Below the pieces are notes generated by a model that had not been told where the DNA came from, ran no database searches, and saw only the letters and a list, made by a program, of their open reading frames with translations. The position numbers were made by a program, and so were the translations under genes. A DNA stretch of 64,000 nucleotides from Bacteroidota bacterium (lineage in GTDB: Bacteria; Bacteroidota; Bacteroidia; 2-12-FULL-35-15): assembly GCA_016707685.1 (NCBI GenBank), contig JADJHE010000004.1, positions 124,001-188,000 of the forward strand, given 5' to 3'. Shown piece by piece: positions 1 to 8,391 of the stretch (position 1 is its first letter; each line of letters opens with the position of its first letter).

Positions 1-207
1 TACAAACACATTGGCATATACGGCTATCGTACCGATGTGTTGGCTACAATTACACAACTAAAACAATCTAGCTTGGAGCTGGCAGAAGCATTGGAGCAGC
101 TTCGTTGGCTTGAAAATGGATACAAAATTAAAGTTGAAATAACTGATTTTGAAAGCGTTGCAATTGACACCCCTGATGACCTCCAAAAATTGACAATTTT
201 TTTGTAA
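1..207 (+). CDS. kdsB: 3-deoxy-manno-octulosonate cytidylyltransferase, C-terminal fragment
   Basis: This is the last 68 codons of a gene entering from the left edge, read in frame from base 1 to the TAA at 205-207. The peptide has the KdsB C-terminal pattern: HIGIYGYR near the start, then LEQLRWLENGY, and IDTPDDL close to the end. KdsB makes CMP-Kdo, the activated sugar that starts the LPS inner core, in the cytoplasm. The N-terminal nucleotide-binding part is outside the window. A KpsF/GutQ-type sugar isomerase of the same Kdo pathway lies at 44.3 kb. The identification rests on a short tail, but the tail is distinctive. Confidence 0.88.
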   Translation, partial: YKHIGIYGYRTDVLATITQLKQSSLELAEALEQLRWLENGYKIKVEITDFESVAIDTPDDLQKLTIFL

Positions 208-279
208 TTTCACCGTCCGAGAGGAAGAATTCTTGAGAAGGACTGCGTGTAATCTCAAAACTTTGCTCGGGTTTTAAAA

Positions 280-1302
280 ATGCAAAAAATAGAAAAACAT
301 ATAAGTACCTTGTTGTATGAGCACGATTGTGTTATCGTGCCCAACTTGGGTGGATTTGTAGCCAACTATGCTGCTGCAAAAATTCATCCAACACAACATA
401 CTTTTATGCCACCATCTAAGCATCTTGTTTTTAATAAAAATTTAAAAAATAATGATGGCCTTTTAGCGAACCACATTGCTACTAAAGATAAAACGAACTA
501 TCCCGAAGCACTTAAATACATTGATCATTTCGTTAGTGATATAAATTCCGAATTAAAAAGAGGAAGTAAAGTAAAGATTGATGATGTAGGAACACTTTTT
601 CTAGATGTTGAACGTAATATTCAGTTTGAACCTTCAACAACTAATTTTTTAATTGACTCTTTTGGACTGAGCGATTTCCATTCACCAGCTATCAAACGCG
701 ATACAATTTCTAAACGAATAGAGAAAGAGTTTAAAGATAGAGCTGCAATACCTGCAGAAAAGAAGAAAGTAAATGTAAAACGTATTGTTGCGCTAACCGT
801 TGCAATTCCTATGCTTGTTGCACTTATTTGGATTCCTTTGAAAACAGATTTACTAAAAAACGTAAATTATTCCAATCTAAATCCATTTGCTTCAAAAGAA
901 GTTGTTAAAGCGGAATCAAATCCAAAAACAAGTACTTCAAATACAATTGTAACCGACAACAATAGCCTATCAAAATCTTCTACTCTAGAAACGAGTCAAG
1001 CAGTTGCAGAAGCACTCGTAGAGCCTGTAAAAGCAGATACTACTGCTGTTGTTACAACAACACCTATTTCTGATAGCGATTTTAAATTTCATGTTGTTGC
1101 TGGCTGTTTCAAAATCGAAGGAAATGCCATCAATTTTGTAAAACAATTACAAGCAGAAAACATATCGGCTAGCATCATTGGCCAAAACAATGAAGGATTA
1201 TTTGTAGTGAGTTGCGGAAATTATGCAAATCGCAAACAAGCAAATGAATCTTTGCAAACAATTCGCCAATCACAACCCAATGCTTGGTTGTACAAAAATT
1301 AA
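280..1302 (+). CDS. HU-CCDC81 and SPOR domain protein
   Basis: The 340-residue protein begins with the bacterial HU-CCDC81 arrangement typical of Bacteroidota (residues 1-60, with VIVPNLGGFVANY, and about 60-140). A basic stretch and one membrane segment follow (about 168-187), then a low-complexity Ser/Thr-rich linker and a SPOR domain (about 268-340, starting FKFHVVAGCF). SPOR domains bind denuded glycan strands at division sites, so a membrane-anchored protein with DNA-binding-like domains inside and SPOR in the periplasm is inferred. The partner and exact role are unknown in this family. It starts 72 bp after kdsB and is intact. Confidence 0.85.
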   Translation: MQKIEKHISTLLYEHDCVIVPNLGGFVANYAAAKIHPTQHTFMPPSKHLVFNKNLKNNDGLLANHIATKDKTNYPEALKYIDHFVSDINSELKRGSKVKIDDVGTLFLDVERNIQFEPSTTNFLIDSFGLSDFHSPAIKRDTISKRIEKEFKDRAAIPAEKKKVNVKRIVALTVAIPMLVALIWIPLKTDLLKNVNYSNLNPFASKEVVKAESNPKTSTSNTIVTDNNSLSKSSTLETSQAVAEALVEPVKADTTAVVTTTPISDSDFKFHVVAGCFKIEGNAINFVKQLQAENISASIIGQNNEGLFVVSCGNYANRKQANESLQTIRQSQPNAWLYKN

Positions 1303-1418
1303 TAGGTATTCTTATTTTAATAGTAGTTCATACTCCGAAAGGTGCTGCTTTTTAGTCGCTTTTCTGCTTTGTCAATCACGTAATTATGCTTAAATTCGGA
1401 CTTTAAAACCGAAAACGA

Positions 1419-3863
1419 ATGTGGGCAGCAATAGCGCGATTTATCTTACGTAACCGATTAGCAATTATTATTGCTCTAACTATTGGTACTGCCGTAATGG
1501 GTTTTTATGCTAAAAAAGCTGAGATCAGTTACGAATCTCCTAAATTATTACCCGACCACGATACAACATCCATCGAATACAAAGAATTTAAAAAACGATT
1601 TGGACAAGATGGTAGTGTTATGGTAATTGGAATTTCGGATCAAGGACTGTATCAGCTCAAAAATTTCAATTTATGGTTCGATTTAGGAAATCGAATCAAA
1701 GATGTAGATGGCGTAAAAGCAGTAGTTTCCGTTGCTCGTTTACATTCGATATACAAAAATGACAGCTTAAACAAATTCGAAAACCGACCAATTGTTTCGC
1801 AACGCCCCACAACACAAACAGAAGTAGATAGTATCAAAGAGGTCGTTTTAAGTTTGCCATTTTATAAAGGGTTCATTTATAATGATACTGCTCACTCTAC
1901 GTTAATGGCAATTACGTTCGATAACAAACAATTGAATACAAAAAATCGTTTAGCAATTACTGACAATATTCGAAAGGAAATTGACAAGTATGTTGCTGAA
2001 TCCAACACAGAAGTTCATTATTCTGGAATGCCCTATATCCGAACTACTGTGGCAAGGAAAATTCAAAAAGAAATGACCCTGTTTATGGTTCTTGCGTTTA
2101 TTGTAACTGCAATTATCCTTTTTTTGTTTTTTAGATCAATACTCCCTGTTTTGTTCTCGCTAGTAGTTGTATTTGTTGGCGTTATTTGGTCGGTAGGAAT
2201 ATTGGTTTTATTTGGTTATCAAATTTCTGTATTAACAGGATTAATTCCTCCATTACTTATTGTAATTGGTGTGCCTAATTGCATCATGCTTCTCAATAAA
2301 TACCATACAGAATTTAAAAAGCATGGAAATAAAATGCGTTCATTGGCTGCATCCATTCGCTCTGTTGGCATTTCACTTTTTATGGCAAATGTAACTACAG
2401 CTATTGGCTTCGCTGTATTCTGTTCAACTGATAGTCAGATGCTTTTTGAATTTGGTTTAATTTCCTCTATTAGTGTGATGTTAACCTATGCATTATCAAT
2501 GATGTTGGTTCCTATTGTTTTTAGTTATTTACCAAACCCATCTGTAAAACATATTAAACATCTAACCAATAAAACACTAAACAAAGTACTAGATAAAATT
2601 GACTACTGGGTGCATCATTATCGCAAACGTATTTACGCAGCTGTAATTATTATAACTGCAATTTCAATTTACGGAATCACTTTAATGAAACCATTGGGAT
2701 ATGTAGTAGACGATTTACCTGAAAAAGACCCCGTGTTGGTTGATTTAAAATATTTTGAAAAAAATTACCACGGAGTACTTCCATTCGAAATTAGTATTGA
2801 TACAAAAAAACCGAATGGCGTTTTTGCAGATGGAGGCAAAACACTTTACAAGATTAACAAAATGCAGAAACTGTTTAAGCAGTACCCTGAATTTTCGAAT
2901 GCGTTATCGGTTGTAGAAGGAATTAAATTTTTCAACCAAGCATACAATGATGGCGAAACAAAAAGCTATCGTTTGCCAGGAGCAATGGATTTGCAAAAAT
3001 TAGCAGATTATGCAAACATTGAATCGAATTCAAAAGACAAACAAAATCAATTTTCAGCTTTCATTGATTCAACCAAACGATACACTCGTGTTAGTATTCA
3101 AATGGCCGATATTGGATCAATCCGTATGAAAGAATTGGTAGACGAATTACGTCCTCGCATTGATAGCGTATTTAACTTTGATTACGAAACGAACACATGG
3201 GTTAGTTTGGAAAACAAATACAATGTGGTATTAACTGGCAACAGTTTAATGTTCCTTACTGGAAATAGGTTTCTTGTTCAAAATTTATTGGAAAGCGTTT
3301 TACTTGCAGTTATTCTTATTGCAATAGTTTTGTATACGCTATTCATGTCGCCTCGAATGATTTTCATTTCTGTTATTCCTAGTTTAATTCCATTACTTAT
3401 CACTGCAGGTTTGATGGGATTTTTTCACATCTATTTAAAACCAAGTACCATTCTTATTTTTAGTATCGCATTTGGAATTGCCTCAGATGGCACCTTGTAT
3501 TTCCTTACTAAATACCGCCAAGAATTAAAACATCACAAAGGCAGTATTTCTAAAACGGTTTCATTAACTATTAAAGAAACAGGTGTAAGCATGATTTACA
3601 CTGCTATTATTTTGTTTTGTGGCTTTGGAATATTTACAGCATCCAGCTTTGGTGGAACAGCCGCATTAGGAATCTTAATTTCAGTAACACTATTAATTGC
3701 TTATTGCTCCAACTTAATTTTATTACCCTGTTTCTTGTTATCACTCGAAAAACGATTAACCAATAAAGCATTCTTACAAGAGCCATTGATTGACGTATAC
3801 GATGAAGACAATGATCTTAATTTAGATGAATTAGAAATACAAAAAAAAGAAAACGATAACTAA
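1419..3863 (+). CDS. RND superfamily (MMPL/SSD-type) exporter
   Basis: This 814-residue polytopic membrane protein has the two-fold RND layout. There is a first membrane helix (about 10-30), a large soluble domain, a helix cluster (about 215-380, including LTGLIPPLLIVIGVPNC), a second soluble domain, and a second helix cluster near 620-780 (including FGIASDGTLYFLTKY). Both clusters contain the Gly/Ala-rich sterol-sensing-like helices of the MMPL/HpnN branch, not the AcrB branch. No membrane-fusion or outer-membrane partner lies next to it. The substrate is unknown; lipids or hopanoid-like compounds are known for relatives. The C-terminal tail is acidic and soluble. The rfbA-like gene follows after 12 bp. 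Confidence 0.85.
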   Translation: MWAAIARFILRNRLAIIIALTIGTAVMGFYAKKAEISYESPKLLPDHDTTSIEYKEFKKRFGQDGSVMVIGISDQGLYQLKNFNLWFDLGNRIKDVDGVKAVVSVARLHSIYKNDSLNKFENRPIVSQRPTTQTEVDSIKEVVLSLPFYKGFIYNDTAHSTLMAITFDNKQLNTKNRLAITDNIRKEIDKYVAESNTEVHYSGMPYIRTTVARKIQKEMTLFMVLAFIVTAIILFLFFRSILPVLFSLVVVFVGVIWSVGILVLFGYQISVLTGLIPPLLIVIGVPNCIMLLNKYHTEFKKHGNKMRSLAASIRSVGISLFMANVTTAIGFAVFCSTDSQMLFEFGLISSISVMLTYALSMMLVPIVFSYLPNPSVKHIKHLTNKTLNKVLDKIDYWVHHYRKRIYAAVIIITAISIYGITLMKPLGYVVDDLPEKDPVLVDLKYFEKNYHGVLPFEISIDTKKPNGVFADGGKTLYKINKMQKLFKQYPEFSNALSVVEGIKFFNQAYNDGETKSYRLPGAMDLQKLADYANIESNSKDKQNQFSAFIDSTKRYTRVSIQMADIGSIRMKELVDELRPRIDSVFNFDYETNTWVSLENKYNVVLTGNSLMFLTGNRFLVQNLLESVLLAVILIAIVLYTLFMSPRMIFISVIPSLIPLLITAGLMGFFHIYLKPSTILIFSIAFGIASDGTLYFLTKYRQELKHHKGSISKTVSLTIKETGVSMIYTAIILFCGFGIFTASSFGGTAALGILISVTLLIAYCSNLILLPCFLLSLEKRLTNKAFLQEPLIDVYDEDNDLNLDELEIQKKENDN

Positions 3864-3875
3864 AAAATTAATAGT

Positions 3876-4739
3876 ATGAAAGGAATCATTCTAGCAGGTG
3901 GGAGCGGAACACGTTTACACCCATTGACATTAGCAGTAAGTAAACAATTAATGCCGATTTATGATAAACCAATGATTTATTATCCATTGTCGGTTTTGAT
4001 GATGGCAGGCGTTTCGGAAATATTAATTATTTCAACACCACACGATTTACCAAACTTTGAACGCTTATTGGGTGACGGAAAAAGTTTAGGATGTAAATTT
4101 TCATACGCTGTTCAGGAAATTCCAAACGGACTTGCTCAAGCTTTTGTAATTGGAGAAAAATTTATTGGAAACGATAAAGTTGCATTAGTACTAGGTGATA
4201 ACATTTTCTATGGTGCGGGCTTAGGTCGATTGTTGCAGCAACACCAAGATCCAGAAGGGGGAGTTGTATTTGCATACCATGTTTCGGACCCTGAACGTTA
4301 TGGAGTAGTTGATTTTGATGAAGCTGGAAAAGTGCTTTCAATAGAAGAAAAACCCAAACAACCAAAATCTAATTATGCAGTACCAGGCTTATACTTTTAC
4401 GATAACAATGTTGTAAAAATTGCCAAAGAATTAAAACCTAGTCCGCGTGGCGAATACGAAATTACAGATGTAAACAAAGAATATTTACGTCAAGGGAAGT
4501 TAAAAGTAGGTATTCTTGATCGTGGAACAGCGTGGTTAGATACTGGCACATTCCCATCATTAATGCAGGCCGGACAGTTTGTTCAAGTAATTGAAGAACG
4601 TCAAGGACTACGCATTGGCTGCATCGAAGAAGTTGCCTACCGCATGAAATACATCAACAAAGAGCAATTGAAAAAATTAGCAGAGCCATTAATGAAAAGC
4701 GGCTATGGCGATTATTTAATGAAATTAGCAGATCAATAA
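3876..4739 (+). CDS. rfbA: Glucose-1-phosphate thymidylyltransferase
   Basis: At 287 residues the protein has the usual length for RfbA/RmlA. The nucleotide-binding signature [11 protein letters not shown] is at residues 8-18 and the metal-binding region LGDNIFYG is near residue 107. The motif [19 protein letters not shown] and the C-terminal YGDYL end are also typical. It makes dTDP-glucose from dTTP and glucose-1-phosphate, the first step of dTDP-sugar synthesis for surface glycans. rfbB, rfbC and rfbD are not next to it; instead a different NAD-dependent epimerase follows after 9 bp, so both may serve nucleotide-sugar synthesis. It appears intact. Confidence 0.93.
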   Translation: MKGIILAGGSGTRLHPLTLAVSKQLMPIYDKPMIYYPLSVLMMAGVSEILIISTPHDLPNFERLLGDGKSLGCKFSYAVQEIPNGLAQAFVIGEKFIGNDKVALVLGDNIFYGAGLGRLLQQHQDPEGGVVFAYHVSDPERYGVVDFDEAGKVLSIEEKPKQPKSNYAVPGLYFYDNNVVKIAKELKPSPRGEYEITDVNKEYLRQGKLKVGILDRGTAWLDTGTFPSLMQAGQFVQVIEERQGLRIGCIEEVAYRMKYINKEQLKKLAEPLMKSGYGDYLMKLADQ

Positions 4740-4748
4740 TTTTTTATC

Positions 4749-5684
4749 ATGACAAAAATTTTAGTAACAGGTGGAGCTGGATTTATTCCTAGTTGTATTG
4801 CAGAAAAGCTTGCAGAAAAAAAAGAAAATTACATTGTAGTAGTAGATAATTTTCTAACGGGGCATCCAAGCAAAATTCCAACATCTTCACACGATAATGT
4901 AAAGTTTATAAAGGGAGATGTAAACAACTTTCAAGATATTTCAGGCGTATTTTATGCTTATCAGTTTGATTATGTTTTCCATTATGCAGCAATGGTGGGT
5001 GTAAAACGCACACAAGAAAATCCAGTGAGTGTATTGGAAGATATTACAGGAATTAAAAATGTTTTGACTTTGTGTAAAAACACAGGTGTTAAACGTGTTT
5101 ATTTCTCCTCATCATCAGAAGTTTATGGCGAACCAGTTGAGTTTCCTCAAAACGAACATACTACTCCATTAAACTCACGTTTACCTTATGCCATTGTAAA
5201 AAACATTGGAGAGGCATATTTAAAATCATTCAAACAAGAATATGATTTAGATTATACCATCTTTCGTTTCTTTAACACCTTTGGGCCCAAACAAAGTAAA
5301 GACTTTGTTATCTCTAAATTCATTTCTGCGGCCTTAAAGGGTGAAGACATAACCATTTATGGCGATGGTTCACAAACACGCACCTTCTGTTTTATTGATG
5401 ATAATATTACAGCAACAACAAATGCATTTTACCAAAACAAGTTTGTAAATGATGTTGTGAATATTGGTGGTGATACAGAAATGCCAATTTTAGAAGTTGC
5501 TAAATTGATTATTAAATTAACCCATTCAAGTTCTAAAATAGTTCATTTACCTGCATTAAAAGATGGTGACATGACACGTAGACGTCCAGACACAACAAAA
5601 ATGCGTCAACTATTGGACAAAGAGCCATTAACATTGGAGCAAGGATTAGAAAAATTATTAAAAAATACTTCATACATTCTTTAA
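4749..5684 (+). CDS. NAD-dependent epimerase/dehydratase (extended SDR)
   Basis: This is a 311-residue extended short-chain dehydrogenase. The N-terminal Rossmann motif is GGAGFIPS, in which the third glycine of the usual GGAGFIGS is proline. The active site has a serine run (SSSSEVYG) followed by YAIVK (YxxxK). The NTFGP motif and a GDGSQTRTF segment are typical of nucleotide-sugar epimerases such as UDP-glucuronate or UDP-glucose epimerases and decarboxylases. It follows the rfbA-like gene by 9 bp, so a nucleotide-sugar substrate is inferred; the exact one cannot be assigned. The next gene starts 1 bp after its stop. Confidence 0.85.
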   Translation: MTKILVTGGAGFIPSCIAEKLAEKKENYIVVVDNFLTGHPSKIPTSSHDNVKFIKGDVNNFQDISGVFYAYQFDYVFHYAAMVGVKRTQENPVSVLEDITGIKNVLTLCKNTGVKRVYFSSSSEVYGEPVEFPQNEHTTPLNSRLPYAIVKNIGEAYLKSFKQEYDLDYTIFRFFNTFGPKQSKDFVISKFISAALKGEDITIYGDGSQTRTFCFIDDNITATTNAFYQNKFVNDVVNIGGDTEMPILEVAKLIIKLTHSSSKIVHLPALKDGDMTRRRPDTTKMRQLLDKEPLTLEQGLEKLLKNTSYIL

Positions 5685-5685
5685 A

Positions 5686-6666
5686 TTGGATTCGATTAAA
5701 AAATACCATCAGCAATTAGAGCTTGCTATAAAAGAAATTAAGTACGGTTCGAATCCCAAAGAGTTATACGAGCCAATTGATTATATCATGTCGCTTGGCG
5801 GCAAGCGCATGCGTCCAATTTTAGTATTAATGTCTTGCGATTTATTTGATGGTGATACTGCAAAAGCAATTCACCCAGCGTTAGCAATTGAAATATTTCA
5901 CAATTTCACCTTGGTCCATGACGACATTATGGACAATGCGCCTTTGCGTAGAAATCAAGAAACGGTGCATGTAAAATGGAATAACAACATTGCTATTTTG
6001 AGTGGTGATGCCATGATGGTAAAAGCATACCAAGAAATTTGCAAAGCAGACGCAACCGAATTACCAGAGCTATTAGCAATTTTTAATGATACTGCATTAA
6101 AAGTATGTGAAGGGCAGCAAATGGATATGAATTACGAAACCCAACTAAAGGTGAGTATTCCGCAATATCTAAAAATGATTGAATTAAAAACAGCAGTATT
6201 ATTAGCTGGTGCATTAAAAATTGGAGCCTTGGTTGGTGGCGCAAGAGAAGAAGATGCACAGTATTTATATGACTTTGGTAAACACATTGGGATTGCATTT
6301 CAATTACAGGATGATATTTTAGATGTGTATGCCAATGCCGACAAATTTGGAAAACAAAAAGGGGGTGATATCATTGCCAACAAAAAGACATTCCTATTGT
6401 TGAAAGCAATGGAAATGGCCGAAAGCAATAGATACATCAAAGAAGAATTGCAACAATGGATTGCTGCACCAGAATTTAATGCATCCGAAAAAGTTGAAGC
6501 AGTTACTAATATTTATAATTTTTTAAATGTAAAAGAATTGGCTCGTAATGAAATGCAAAAACAATACGAATTAGCAATGAATGCATTGAAAAAAATTCCA
6601 GCGAATGAAGAAAAGAAAAATGCGTTAATTGCTTTTTCTGATAGTTTAATGGTGAGGGAAGTTTAA
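5686..6666 (+). CDS. Polyprenyl diphosphate synthase (trans-isoprenyl)
   Basis: The 326-residue protein has both aspartate-rich motifs of trans-prenyl transferases: DDIMD at 79-83 followed by the RR pair, and DDILD at 209-213. The LGGKRMRP substrate-binding motif is at about 37-44. It condenses isopentenyl diphosphate onto an allylic primer; chain length (octaprenyl-type or farnesyl/geranylgeranyl-type) cannot be fixed by eye. The start chosen is TTG at 5686, one base after the stop of the epimerase gene, giving the expected N terminus and probable translational coupling. A strong bidirectional terminator follows. Confidence 0.9.
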   Translation: MDSIKKYHQQLELAIKEIKYGSNPKELYEPIDYIMSLGGKRMRPILVLMSCDLFDGDTAKAIHPALAIEIFHNFTLVHDDIMDNAPLRRNQETVHVKWNNNIAILSGDAMMVKAYQEICKADATELPELLAIFNDTALKVCEGQQMDMNYETQLKVSIPQYLKMIELKTAVLLAGALKIGALVGGAREEDAQYLYDFGKHIGIAFQLQDDILDVYANADKFGKQKGGDIIANKKTFLLLKAMEMAESNRYIKEELQQWIAAPEFNASEKVEAVTNIYNFLNVKELARNEMQKQYELAMNALKKIPANEEKKNALIAFSDSLMVREV

Positions 6667-6692
6667 AACACAAACTATTTAATATAAAAAAA

Positions 6693-6718
6693 GCCTCATC
6701 AACAGATGAGGCTTTTTT
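6693..6718. terminator. Bidirectional intrinsic terminator
   Basis: A perfect 8-bp stem, GCCTCATC / GATGAGGC, has a 4-base loop and is flanked by an A run on the left and a T run on the right. It lies between the convergent polyprenyl synthase and odhB genes and can stop both. Confidence 0.9.
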
Positions 6719-6731
6719 ATTTGCATAAAAC

Positions 6732-7966
6732 TTATAATCCCAATACTATCTCGCTTGGATCTTTGCCACCAAACAACATTTTTGTAGGATTTTCTAACAT
6801 CTCTTTTACTTTAACAAGGAATCCAACTGACTCACGTCCATCAATAATTCTATGATCGTATGACAATGCAACATACATCATCGGACGAATTACTACTTGT
6901 CCGTTTACAGCTACTGGGCGCTCCACTACATTGTGCATCCCAAGAATAGCACTTTGCGGAGGATTGATAATTGGAGTACTCATCATTGAACCAAATACAC
7001 CACCATTGGTAATTGTAAATGTTCCACCACTCATATCTTCCAACGTAATTTTATTATCGCGTGCTTTGATTGCTAAATTTTTAATTGCCGTTTCAATTTC
7101 TGCTAAGCTCATTTGCTCTGCATTACGAACTACCGGAACAACCAATCCTTTAGGTGCACTCACTGCAATACCGATATCAGCATATTTATGATATACAATT
7201 TCTTCACCATCAATCATTGCATTTACTGCAGGATAAAGATTCAATGCTTCGGTTACTGCTTTTGTAAAGAAACTCATGAATCCTAAATTAGTTCCATGAA
7301 CCTCTTTGAATTTATCTTTATACTTAGCACGCATTGCATAAATAGCGCTCATGTCTACTTCATTGAAAGTAGTCAACATAGCAGTTTCATTTTTACAGAA
7401 ACTAAACGTTGAGCTAATTTTTTACGCAAAGGTGTCATTTTTGTACGATCTGTATCTCTACTACCTCCCCAACCAGATGTTGCAGAAGAATCAAAGCCAG
7501 CAGACAATGCATGTAACACATCACCTTTTGTAATGCGACCATCTTTACCAGATGCAGCTACTTTATTTGCAGGAACTTTATTTTCGTCCATCATTTTTTT
7601 AGCAGCAGGTGAAGGAGTTCCACTTGCATACGAATCAGTTTTCACTGTTTCTTTAACAACTTCTTTTTTTGCTTCAACTTTCGCTTCAACTTTAGGCGCA
7701 ACAACTTCAACCTTCTTCTCACCTTTAACGCTAGTATCAATTGAACAAACAACTTGTCCAACTTTTACAGTATCACCTTCGGCAGCTAACAATTTAATTG
7801 CACCCGACTCTTCAGCATTGATTGTTAAAGTAGCTTTATCTGAATCTACTTCAGCTACTTCTTCGTCTTTCTCCACATACTCACCATCTTTTTTTAACCA
7901 ACGAGCAATCACTACTTCTGTAATTGATTCTCCTGGGCTAGGAACTTTCATTTCAATTGTTGCCAT
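6732..7966 (-). CDS. odhB: Dihydrolipoyllysine succinyltransferase, E2 of 2-oxoglutarate dehydrogenase (one frameshift)
   Basis: The first part (7966 down to about 7390) has the lipoyl domain with the modified lysine at K44 (DSDKATL), an Ala/Glu/Lys-rich linker, and the E3-binding domain ([11 protein letters not shown]). The second part (to 6732) is the catalytic domain ending in [10 protein letters not shown], the DHRxxxG active site. The two are in different frames. Adding one A to the run at 7390-7394 (minus-strand GTAAAAATGAA) joins them smoothly as [19 protein letters not shown]. The restored protein is about 411 residues, the normal length. As given, translation would stop 197 residues in, losing the catalytic domain of a TCA-cycle enzyme, so sequencing error is more likely than real loss. 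odhA lies upstream beyond a small inserted gene. Confidence 0.88.
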
Positions 7967-7971
7967 AATTT

Positions 7972-8391
7972 TTAGTCTTTTGTATTTAGTACTGTGTATT
8001 TAGTTTGTTTGAATACTCAGCCTAATGCTTTTTTGCAAACCAACCAGCATCTTTTGAATTTCTTCAATTGATTTAATTATTTTATTTACTGTATCTTCTT
8101 CAATATATTTTAATCTGCTTGCAATTAATAATTGTGTTTCTAATTCACAAGTGGAACCTAATGCTATTCCTAAAAAATTATTAAACTCTTTTTCCGAGTT
8201 TCTTCCAGCACCCTCTGCAATATTCGAAACTATTGAAACTGCACATCTATTAATCTGATTTGTCAATCCAAACTTTTCTTTATCCGGAAATTTCTCTGTA
8301 TGAGCATAAATTTCCACAACTAAATCCATTCCTTTCTTCCAAACAAGCAAATTTTTGAACTGGTTCATTGACTCTTCCGACTAAAGACTAA
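7972..8391. mobile_element. Putative small element: four-helix-bundle gene with 9-bp inverted ends
   Basis: TTAGTCTTT at 7972-7980 and its exact reverse complement AAAGACTAA at 8383-8391 bound the small gene between odhB and odhA. The right repeat contains the odhA stop codon, and the left repeat ends a few bases from the odhB start, so the unit fills the intergenic space of what is usually a compact odhA-odhB operon. There is no transposase. Calling this a mobile unit is an inference from the bounding repeats and from the scattered genomic distribution known for this gene family. Confidence 0.4.
8000..8368 (-). CDS. Four-helix-bundle protein (23S rRNA intervening-sequence family)
   Basis: The 122-residue protein matches the family first found in 23S rRNA intervening sequences. 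It opens with FKNLLVWKKGMDLV, then has FPDKEKFGLTNQINRCAVSI and SNIAEGAGRNSEKEFNNFL, and ends in two long helices. Members are all-helical and form pentameric barrels related to the avd proteins of diversity-generating retroelements. No reverse transcriptase or variable repeat is present here. Its cellular role is unknown. It is co-oriented with odhA and odhB and sits between them, bounded by 9-bp inverted repeats, which suggests a late insertion. Confidence 0.85.
   Translation of the reverse strand: MNQFKNLLVWKKGMDLVVEIYAHTEKFPDKEKFGLTNQINRCAVSIVSNIAEGAGRNSEKEFNNFLGIALGSTCELETQLLIASRLKYIEEDTVNKIIKSIEEIQKMLVGLQKSIRLSIQTN

Noticed and set aside
5745..5765. tRNA T-loop-like GGTTCGAATCC
   Set aside because: It lies inside the polyprenyl synthase frame (codons for YGSNP), with no acceptor stem or anticodon arm around it.
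7373..7400. Programmed frameshift in odhB
   Set aside because: No slippery heptamer with a downstream structure is evident, E2 genes are not known to use one, and many other genes here show the same kind of one-base loss.
7533..8003. Forward frame of 156 codons across odhB
   Set aside because: It is the antisense shadow of the lipoyl and linker part of odhB, with a Ser/Thr-rich composition typical of shadows.
8000..8368. avd accessory protein of a diversity-generating retroelement
   Set aside because: No reverse transcriptase, template repeat or variable repeat was found nearby; the protein fits the general four-helix-bundle family.
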